This document shows, piece after piece, positions 1-5,017 of a stretch of 8,913 bases of DNA. Within the stretch, counting starts at the first letter, position 1; every line of letters begins with the position of its first letter. The position numbers and the translations under genes were made by a program. The DNA is from an uncultured Phycisphaerales bacterium (GTDB lineage Bacteria; Planctomycetota; Phycisphaerae; WQYP01). The notes beneath the pieces were generated by a model. It did not search any database, had not been told where the DNA came from, and saw only the letters and a program-made list of their open reading frames with translations. Location of the stretch: assembly GCA_903868035.1 (NCBI GenBank), contig CAIPTQ010000016.1:1-8913 (forward strand), written 5' to 3'.

Positions 1-128
1 GACTCCGCCGCAAACCCCGCGCCCCCGGCCTCTGCCCCCAATGCTCCTACGACCTCCGCGCCCACCACCCCGGCGACAAATGCCCCGAGTGCGGCACCCT
101 CGTTCCCGCGAAGGAGGCAGCAACATGA
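1..128 (+). CDS. C-terminal end of a zinc-ribbon protein (partial)
   Basis: Only the last 41 residues are in the window, read from base 3 to a TGA at 126-128. They contain an arginine/lysine-rich stretch (LRRKPR) and then a four-cysteine zinc ribbon, CPQCSYDLRAHH followed by CPECGT, ending nine residues later. This ribbon is a common C-terminal tail on small hypothetical membrane proteins of planctomycetes; its function is unknown. The next gene ends with almost the same ribbon, so the two are probably tandem paralogues, although the body of this protein lies outside the window. The stop overlaps the next start as ATGA, which implies translational coupling. One loop residue differs from the neighbour (CSYDL here, CGYDL there). 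The reading frame is well supported by the ribbon; the function is not known. Confidence 0.8.
   Translation, partial: LRRKPRAPGLCPQCSYDLRAHHPGDKCPECGTLVPAKEAAT
47..97 (+). repeat. 51-bp direct repeat, copy 1 (zinc-ribbon coding DNA)
   Basis: These 51 bases, from CTACGACCTCC to GAGTGCGGCAC, are identical base for base to 652-702. Both copies encode the same zinc-ribbon segment in the same reading frame at the ends of neighbouring genes. Identity stops abruptly on both sides. Confidence 0.9.
111..117 (+). promoter_or_regulatory. Shine-Dalgarno site setting the start of the zinc-ribbon membrane gene
   Basis: AAGGAGG lies 7 nt before the ATG at 125. It favours that start over the in-frame ATG at 41, whose upstream extension is only the neighbouring zinc-ribbon DNA read in a shifted frame. 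The site lies inside the end of the preceding gene. Confidence 0.75.
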
Positions 129-760
129 GTCGCCCCAGCTTCAAGTTCCTGCGCAAAACTGTGCGGTTAACCATCGTGCTCGTCTTCATTTTGAGCCTCG
201 CCGTCGCCCTGCGCATGGCGACCTTCGGCACCACCAACCTCGCCATCGGCGACAACTTCTTCTTCGGCCACGCCGACCGCTGGTCCGCCAAGGTCTCCAT
301 CAATCTCCTCCATGTCGGCGTGTCGATACGCACGTGGGCCCCGGCCTATGCGCCGCACTTCGGCTTGAGCGGGCCCTTCTTCCAGCACAAGGTGGGCGAG
401 CCCATCATCTTCAACTACTCCGAAAGCGTCGATCCCGACGTGTCCTTCCATACCGAACTCCAATGGGGGATCGTCAACGCGTGGCGCGCCCAGCGCGGCA
501 CACTGACGACGCAACGCAACATCTGGTTCAACTTCGGCCCGCTGCCCCTGATCCTGTTGCTGGCCAGCGCCCTGGCGCTGTCGGCCTATCGCCGGGTCCG
601 GCACCGCCGTGCCTCACGCAGAATCGGGCGCGGCTGCTGCGCGGCTTGCGGCTACGACCTCCGCGCCCACCACCCCGGCGACAAATGCCCCGAGTGCGGC
701 ACTGCCGTTCCCGCCTCACATTTGATTCCCCCGCCACGACAACCTAAAATACTTCCATGA
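125..760 (+). CDS. Two-helix membrane protein with C-terminal zinc ribbon, function unknown
   Basis: The protein has 211 residues from the ATG at 125, chosen for its AAGGAGG and ATGA overlap with the preceding stop. Residues about 14-29 (VRLTIVLVFILSLAVAL) form a first membrane helix after a basic N-terminus. A polar, aromatic-rich domain of about 105 residues follows and should face outside the cytoplasm. Residues about 139-155 form a second helix. After it come an arginine-rich segment (RRVRHRRASRRIGR) and a zinc ribbon with C172xxC175 and C188xxC191, predicted cytoplasmic. I do not recognise the central domain. Small membrane proteins with this ribbon are frequent in planctomycetes and have no established role. 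A 19-residue tail after the ribbon overlaps the following antitoxin start as ATGA and carries that operon's probable promoter. A role in signalling or protein interaction is only a guess. Confidence 0.85.
   Translation: MSRPSFKFLRKTVRLTIVLVFILSLAVALRMATFGTTNLAIGDNFFFGHADRWSAKVSINLLHVGVSIRTWAPAYAPHFGLSGPFFQHKVGEPIIFNYSESVDPDVSFHTELQWGIVNAWRAQRGTLTTQRNIWFNFGPLPLILLLASALALSAYRRVRHRRASRRIGRGCCAACGYDLRAHHPGDKCPECGTAVPASHLIPPPRQPKILP
652..702 (+). repeat. 51-bp direct repeat, copy 2 (zinc-ribbon coding DNA)
   Basis: Identical over 51 bases to 47-97 and in the same codon phase. It encodes YDLRAHHPGDKCPECG plus one further residue at the end of the membrane protein. Exact identity, including third codon positions, points to recent duplication or gene conversion between neighbouring genes. 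Confidence 0.9.
722..750 (+). promoter_or_regulatory. Probable sigma-70-type promoter of the toxin-antitoxin pair
   Basis: TTGATT (722-727), a 17-nt spacer, and TAAAAT (745-750) match the -35 and -10 consensus at 4/6 and 5/6 positions with ideal spacing. The antitoxin ATG is at 757, only 6 nt after the -10 box, so transcription would begin at or next to the start codon and the mRNA would be leaderless. No Shine-Dalgarno sequence precedes that ATG, which agrees. The promoter lies within the 3' end of the membrane-protein gene. Confidence 0.55.
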
Positions 761-1017
761 CCCGCATCATACCCATCCAGAATCTCCCCACCGGCACACG
801 CGAGTTCCTCGCCCGCATCGCGCCGAATGATGAAATCATCATCGAAGAAGCAGGCCGGCAACTGGCCCGCATCACTACGCTGCCGGCCAAAGCGGCATCC
901 AAGCCCGCCCGCCGGCCACTGGGAATCTGGAAAGACAAGGTCTGGATCGCGCCCGATTTCGACGCCGAATTACCCGCGGAATTCTGGACCCCAGCCCAGG
1001 ATCCATTGACTTCCTGA
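757..1017 (+). CDS. Type II antitoxin, Phd/YefM-like
   Basis: This 86-residue protein is the presumed antitoxin of the PIN toxin encoded 1 nt downstream. The N-terminal half (LARIAPNDEIIIEEAGRQLA, about residues 18-37) has the strand-strand pattern of Phd-type antitoxins, which dimerise and bind their own promoter. The C-terminal half (GIWKDKVWIAPDFDAELPAEFW, about residues 56-77) resembles the toxin-neutralising tail seen in antitoxins paired with VapC, where a GxxKGK...DDFDEPLPEE pattern is usual. The gene starts inside the stop codon of the membrane protein (ATGA) and has no Shine-Dalgarno site; a promoter ending 6 nt earlier suggests leaderless translation. Autoregulation with the toxin is the family norm but no clear operator palindrome is visible at the promoter. 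The pairing is firm; the exact antitoxin subfamily is less so. Confidence 0.85.
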   Translation: MTRIIPIQNLPTGTREFLARIAPNDEIIIEEAGRQLARITTLPAKAASKPARRPLGIWKDKVWIAPDFDAELPAEFWTPAQDPLTS

Positions 1018-1018
1018 C

Positions 1019-1405
1019 ATGCTTGCACTCATCGACTCCCACATCTTCATCCACATGCTGGGCGACCCCGATCGGCTCACTTCCCGGCAACGTTCCTTCA
1101 TTGATGATTCCGGCAACGACCTGCTGCTGAGCCTGGCCAGCGTGTGGGAAATCACCATCAAATACGGCCTGGGCAAACTGCGCCTTCCCACCGCCCCCGA
1201 AAATATCTTCCCCACCCAAATGGAACCCTTTGGCGTCGAACTCCTGCCCATCACACTTGCGCATGTGCTGTACGTCCACAAACTGCCCCCACATCATCAT
1301 GATCCCTTTGACCGGCTCATCATCGCCCAGGCACAACTGAACAACCTGCCCATACTCTCTTCGGATGAACGCTTTCCGTCCTATGGCATTCAGGTCATCG
1401 TTTGA
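1019..1405 (+). CDS. vapC: VapC-like PIN-domain ribonuclease toxin
   Basis: The protein has 128 residues, normal for a VapC toxin. PIN toxins are Mg2+-dependent endoribonucleases that cut tRNA or rRNA when not held by the antitoxin. The acidic active-site residues are visible: D6 in LIDSHIF, E44 in SVWEITIKYG, D98 in HHHDPFDRLIIAQA, and D116 in SSDERFPSYG. The HxDPFDRLxIAQA signature identifies the common subgroup paired with Phd/YefM-like antitoxins. All catalytic positions are present, so the toxin is probably active. The ATG is 1 nt after the antitoxin stop, giving a compact two-gene operon. The RNA target cannot be read from the sequence. Confidence 0.93.
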   Translation: MLALIDSHIFIHMLGDPDRLTSRQRSFIDDSGNDLLLSLASVWEITIKYGLGKLRLPTAPENIFPTQMEPFGVELLPITLAHVLYVHKLPPHHHDPFDRLIIAQAQLNNLPILSSDERFPSYGIQVIV

Positions 1406-1421
1406 TGCGCTGCGCGCCTCG

Positions 1422-1435
1422 CCGGACCGGTCCGG
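1422..1435 (+). other. 14-bp perfect palindrome between vapC and aroDE
   Basis: CCGGACCGGTCCGG is its own reverse complement. In RNA it could fold as a 5-bp stem with a CCGG loop, followed by TTATTC, giving at best a weak terminator for the toxin operon. It could equally be a binding site for a dimeric regulator upstream of aroDE. Nothing else in 1406-1477 is recognisable. Confidence 0.4.
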
Positions 1436-1477
1436 TTATTCATCCCCCACCCATGGAAAGCTGCCGCAAAACGTGCG

Positions 1478-3130
1478 ATGATACCCCCAGTGCTTACGGA
1501 CCAAGCCTCGGATATTTCTCCAGGGCGGCATTTTGGGTTGATGAACATGACGGCAATCGGCGTACCGGTATTCGTGAAGAACGGCGTGAACCTGGAAGAA
1601 ATGATCGAGGACATCGAGGACGCCTTGGAGGGGCTGGAAGCGCAGGGGGGCGGCGGCGGGTTGATCGAGCTGCGGTGCGATTCGGCCACCCCGCGCCTCA
1701 TGCTCGAAGCCATCGAATTCGCCCATCTGCCCGTGATCCTCACCGTCCGGCCCACCTGGGAGGGCGGCCACTGTGAAAAGGATGATGAATACCGCCTCGG
1801 GCTCTGGGAGGCCGCCATGGAGGCCGGCGTCGAGTACGTCGATGTCGAACTGGCCGCCTGGGAAAAAAACATGATGGTCCGCGACCGCCTCTGCGAAGCC
1901 GCGGAAAAGTTCGGCACGAAAATCATCCTCTCGAACCACTGCTTCGAGGGCCGGCCCAAGGACCTCGAACAGCGCGTCGCGCGCCTGCGCCGCGTCAAGC
2001 AGGCCGATGTGCTGAAAATCGCCTGGAAAGCCGAATCCATTTTTGACGGCATCGAGGCCCTCAAACTCACCGCCCGCCTCCGTGCTGAGGACGGCCGCCC
2101 GGTGGTCGCCCTGGCCATGGGCGACGAGGGCGTCATCTCCCGGCTGCTGGCCCGCAAGTTCGGGGCCGCGTTCACCTTCGCCTCCCTGGAGCACGGCTTG
2201 GAGAGCGCGCCAGGCCAGGTGACGGTGGCCGAATTGCGCGAGCTGTACCGCTGGGAGGAGCAAAAACGCGATACGCCGGTGATGGGCGTGGCCGGCTGGC
2301 CCGTGGGCCACAGCAAAAGCCCGGCGATCCACAACGCCGGGCTGGACTCGGTGGCCGGCGTCGAGGGCGTGTACGTGCCGCTGGCGGTGCGGACGGGGTT
2401 GTCGGGGGGATTTGCCGCGGTGGTCGAGGCGCTGCGCGGCGTGCCGGGGATGAATTTGCGGGGGCTCAGCGTGACGATTCCGCACAAGGAGGCGGCGTTC
2501 AAATACGTCTGCGACCGCAACGGGAAGATCGACGACCTCTCGTGGCGGATTGGGGTGCTCAATACCATCGTGTGGGATGGGGATGTGGTGAGGGGGTTTA
2601 ACTCGGATTATGAAGGGGCCATGGAGGCGCTGGCGGGGGTGGTGGAGGGCGGGCGCGAAGGCCTGAAGGGCAAGCGCGTGGCGGTCATGGGCGCGGGTGG
2701 GGCGGGGCGGGCCGTGGTGGCCGGGCTGGCCGCCCATGGCGCCACCGTCGTGGTGTACAACCGGCCCCAGGAATTTGCCGACACCCTCGCCGCCGATTTC
2801 TCCGACAGCCCGGTCGTCGCCGGCACTTGGGATAATCTCCCCGGCGCCGCCTGCGACATTTACATCAACTGCACCCCCGTGGGCATGTTCCCGGATGTGG
2901 ACGCCTGCCCGATCAGCTTCGATCCTGCATGGACTGCCGACACGGTGGTGTTCGACGTGGTCTACAACCCGGAGCTGACGAAACTGCTGCAACTGGCCCT
3001 GTGCAAGGGGGCGAAAATCGTCAAGGGCAAGGAAATGTTCATCCGCCAGGCCGCGGCCCAGTTCAAGGCGTTCACGGGCAAAGAGGCCCCGGTGGAGGAG
3101 TTCCGGCGGGTGATGGATGCGGGGCATTAG
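1478..3130 (+). CDS. aroDE: Bifunctional 3-dehydroquinate dehydratase (type I) / shikimate dehydrogenase
   Basis: This 550-residue fusion catalyses two consecutive shikimate-pathway steps: 3-dehydroquinate to 3-dehydroshikimate, then NADPH-dependent reduction to shikimate. The N-terminal AroD part (about 25-260) has substrate-binding ELR at 64-66, TVRPTWEGG (R91, E95), catalytic H154 in LSNHCFE and Schiff-base K180 in VLKIAW. The AroE part (about 267-550) has GHSKSP (277-282), VTIPHK with catalytic K337, N362, D377 in FNSDYEG, the nucleotide-binding GAGGAG (405-410), NR at 428-429, then INCTPVGM and KGKEMFIRQAAAQF. All key residues are present. The start is uncertain: neither the ATG at 1478 nor the in-frame ATG at 1541 (residue 22) or 1547 has a good ribosome site, and family homology begins near residue 26, so 1541 is a serious alternative. 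AroD-AroE fusions are known in plants, Chlamydia and planctomycetes. It is transcribed towards gltX. Confidence 0.96.
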   Translation: MIPPVLTDQASDISPGRHFGLMNMTAIGVPVFVKNGVNLEEMIEDIEDALEGLEAQGGGGGLIELRCDSATPRLMLEAIEFAHLPVILTVRPTWEGGHCEKDDEYRLGLWEAAMEAGVEYVDVELAAWEKNMMVRDRLCEAAEKFGTKIILSNHCFEGRPKDLEQRVARLRRVKQADVLKIAWKAESIFDGIEALKLTARLRAEDGRPVVALAMGDEGVISRLLARKFGAAFTFASLEHGLESAPGQVTVAELRELYRWEEQKRDTPVMGVAGWPVGHSKSPAIHNAGLDSVAGVEGVYVPLAVRTGLSGGFAAVVEALRGVPGMNLRGLSVTIPHKEAAFKYVCDRNGKIDDLSWRIGVLNTIVWDGDVVRGFNSDYEGAMEALAGVVEGGREGLKGKRVAVMGAGGAGRAVVAGLAAHGATVVVYNRPQEFADTLAADFSDSPVVAGTWDNLPGAACDIYINCTPVGMFPDVDACPISFDPAWTADTVVFDVVYNPELTKLLQLALCKGAKIVKGKEMFIRQAAAQFKAFTGKEAPVEEFRRVMDAGH

Positions 3131-3156
3131 GACCGGCGAATCAATAACTGTCAAAA

Positions 3157-3179
3157 GTGGCAGGCACACTCCGTGTGCC
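3157..3179 (+). repeat. REP-like hairpin, unit 1
   Basis: GTGG, then CA, then the stem GGCACAC / GTGTGCC (3163-3169 with 3173-3179) around a TCC loop. It differs from unit 2 at one base of the tetranucleotide and at two stem pairs that change together, so base pairing is kept. Confidence 0.75.
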
Positions 3180-3197
3180 GTTGAGCCCTTGGCAGAC

Positions 3198-3220
3198 GGC
3201 ACTTGGAAAGTGCCTGCTAC
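3198..3220 (-). repeat. REP-like hairpin, unit 2 (inverted)
   Basis: On the minus strand this reads GTAG, CA, then the stem GGCACTT / AAGTGCC around a TCC loop, the same 23-nt layout as unit 1. The plus-strand stem is 3198-3204 with 3208-3214. GTAG is the canonical REP tetranucleotide. Confidence 0.75.
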
Positions 3221-3282
3221 TTTGACGGAGACAATTATTGATTCGCCGGCAAGCCGCCCGTGGAATCAATGGCTGATCGGCT

Positions 3283-4902
3283 TTATGTGGGCTGCAGAAT
3301 GCGTTGCATGCGGGCCAGGGTCTTCTCGCGGCCCAGCAGCACGAGAGTTTCCAACAGCGGTGGCGAAACCGCGCCCCCGCAAACCGCCACGCGCAGGGCC
3401 TGGGCCGCGGCACCGCGTTTTTCACCCAGCGCCAGCACGCGCTCCATCGGCTCGGTTAATCCCGTTTTATTCCACTGCTCCGCTGTGACGGGCGTGAGTA
3501 GGCCCTGGATGGTGCGGAGGAACTCCATGCCACCGTTGTTCTTCACGTGCTTCTCGACTGCCTTGGCGTCGTGTACCGGCTCTTCAAAAAAGAACCGCGC
3601 ATTCTCCGCCATCTCGGCAATCGTCACCATCCGCTCCTGGTACATCGCCAGCAGTTCCTTGATCACGCCCCGATCCGCCTTCTTCAGCGCTGTCTCCGTG
3701 ACCGCATTAAACGACTCCACCGCATCCGCCAGCCGATCCAGCGTCGCCTTGCGAATATATTCGCCGTTCATCCACGCCAGCTTCTTGCGGTCAAACCGCC
3801 CCGGCGTCTTCTGAATCCCCTCCAGCGAAAACAGCGCCAGCATCTCCTCGCGCGTCATGATTTCCCGGTCCCCGCCGGGGCTCCACCCGACCAGCGCGAT
3901 AAAGTTCACCAACGCCTCCGGCAAATACCCCGACCGCCGGAAGTCCTGCACGTCAATCTCCGGCAGCTTGGCCCCCACGGCAGCGCCCAGCTTGACGGCC
4001 AGTTCCACGGCATCCGATTTCTTGGCCATGAAATCCTGCAAATCTTTGGCACTCACGCCGGCTTTTTCCCCCAGTCCCGCGTAGTCCTTGGCGGGATATG
4101 CCGCCTGAATCGCCGCCCGCGTCACCTTCGCCTTCTCGCGCTTGGACATCTTCGTATTATCCATATTAAATACCAGCGGCAGATGCCCATGCTCCGGCGG
4201 CGTCCACCCCAATGCCTCGTACAACCCCAAATGCTTGAACGTGTTCATCAAATGCTCCTGCGCCCGGAGCACATGCGTAATCCCCATGTAATGGTCGTCC
4301 ACCACCACCGCAAAATGATACGTCGGGAACCCATCCGCCTTGCGGATGATGATGTCATCATGCTCCGCCGCCACCACCGTCACATCCCCCAGAATCAGGT
4401 CATGCACCGTGATATCCTTGTACGGCATCGCAAACCGCACCACCGGCCGCACGCCCTCCTGTGCCGCGGGCTGCCGACCGGGCATGTCGCGGCGATAGCG
4501 GAATGGCACCTTCGCCTTCTCCGCCGCCTGCCGCATCGCCGTAAGTTGCGCCGGCGACTCATACGCCTCATACGCCCGCCCCTGCTCCAGCAGCTCCTTC
4601 AAATGCCGGTTGTACAGCTCCAGCCGCTCCGACTGAAAATATTCATTCTTGCCCCCGCCCACCGGGGGTGGGACCGGCCCCTCATCCCAGTTCAGCCCCA
4701 GCCACAGCATATCCTGCAAAATCCCCGCCGCCGACTCCGCCGTCGAACGCACCTGGTCCGTATCCTCAATGCGCAGCACAAACCGGGCCGCCTCCCCCTT
4801 GGCGGCACGCTGGCGGGCGAAAAGCCACGAGTACAGCGCCGTGCGCGCGCCGCCTACGTGTAAAAATCCTGTGGGGGAAGGTGCGAAACGGGTTTTCAAC
4901 AT
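3283..4902 (-). CDS. gltX: Glutamate--tRNA ligase
   Basis: This 539-residue class I aminoacyl-tRNA synthetase attaches glutamate to tRNA(Glu) in the cytoplasm. The HIGH-type motif is in FAPSPTGFLHVGGARTAL (HVGG at 15-18) and the KMSKR motif is at 251-255. FVLRIEDTD (41-49) and RAQEHLMNTFKH (213-224) are also typical. The anticodon-binding region fills the C-terminus, ending CGGAVSPPLLETLVLLGREKTLARM. The protein is longer than the usual 470-500 residues because about 55-60 residues are inserted between KMSKRE (to 256) and FRRSGYLPEAL (from 321). The cysteine zinc site of the E. coli enzyme is absent: the corresponding YECYC-type stretch reads YEAYESP. The ATG at 4902 is supported by direct continuity with the HIGH region and a weak AGGA about 9 nt upstream. 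It is divergent from the secreted-protein gene and convergent with aroDE. If the genome also has gatCAB, the enzyme might be non-discriminating; this cannot be decided here. Confidence 0.97.
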   Translation of the reverse strand: MLKTRFAPSPTGFLHVGGARTALYSWLFARQRAAKGEAARFVLRIEDTDQVRSTAESAAGILQDMLWLGLNWDEGPVPPPVGGGKNEYFQSERLELYNRHLKELLEQGRAYEAYESPAQLTAMRQAAEKAKVPFRYRRDMPGRQPAAQEGVRPVVRFAMPYKDITVHDLILGDVTVVAAEHDDIIIRKADGFPTYHFAVVVDDHYMGITHVLRAQEHLMNTFKHLGLYEALGWTPPEHGHLPLVFNMDNTKMSKREKAKVTRAAIQAAYPAKDYAGLGEKAGVSAKDLQDFMAKKSDAVELAVKLGAAVGAKLPEIDVQDFRRSGYLPEALVNFIALVGWSPGGDREIMTREEMLALFSLEGIQKTPGRFDRKKLAWMNGEYIRKATLDRLADAVESFNAVTETALKKADRGVIKELLAMYQERMVTIAEMAENARFFFEEPVHDAKAVEKHVKNNGGMEFLRTIQGLLTPVTAEQWNKTGLTEPMERVLALGEKRGAAAQALRVAVCGGAVSPPLLETLVLLGREKTLARMQRILQPT

Positions 4903-4998
4903 GAACGAGGTTCCTACAAAAAACTAATGACTGCGGCATTATGGCCTGAGAACGCCGCCGGCGAAACCCAACCCGGGCGTTGGAGCCGTCTTTGCGTG

Positions 4999-5004
4999 TA
5001 CAAT
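4999..5004 (+). promoter_or_regulatory. Possible -10 box for the secreted-protein gene
   Basis: TACAAT matches TATAAT at 5/6 positions and lies 13 nt before the ATG at 5018, giving a leader of only about 7 nt. No convincing -35 hexamer lies at 16-18 nt. The 115-nt divergent region 4903-5017 should also hold the gltX promoter; I see only a weak candidate (CATAAT on the minus strand). Confidence 0.35.
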
Positions 5005-5017
5005 ACCCAAAATTGAA

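Larger units (their letters stand above)
3133..3249. repeat. REPIN/MITE-like inverted repeat between convergent aroDE and gltX
   Basis: This non-coding element has arms at 3133-3167 and 3210-3249 that pair almost completely. The outer 15 bases (CCGGCGAATCAATAA) match perfectly in inverted orientation; further in there are two substitutions and a 5-nt length difference. Inside are two small hairpins in opposite orientation with 7-bp stems and 3-nt loops. Each is bounded on its outer side by a GTRG tetranucleotide (GTGG, and GTAG on the minus strand). GTAG next to a short palindrome is the mark recognised by RAYT (TnpA-REP) transposases, so the whole resembles a REPIN. No transposase is in the window. 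In RNA the element would form a long hairpin from either side, so it could also serve as a bidirectional terminator for the convergent genes. Confidence 0.8.

Noticed and set aside
41..124. Longer start (ATG at 41) for the zinc-ribbon membrane gene
   Set aside because: The extra 28 residues are the preceding gene's zinc-ribbon DNA read in the wrong frame, and AAGGAGG plus the ATGA overlap support the ATG at 125.
1436..3202. 588-codon open frame on the minus strand opposite aroDE
   Set aside because: The plus strand encodes a complete AroDE with all catalytic residues. The antisense frame has the histidine/proline/arginine-rich composition typical of antisense frames in GC-rich DNA and no recognisable domain.
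3117..3488. Open frame across the inverted repeat and the end of gltX
   Set aside because: It runs through the non-coding hairpin element and then antisense to gltX, with no ribosome site or domain.
3547..4863. 438-codon open frame on the plus strand opposite gltX
   Set aside because: Its product is an arginine/proline/leucine/histidine-rich string without domains, and gltX on the other strand is certain.
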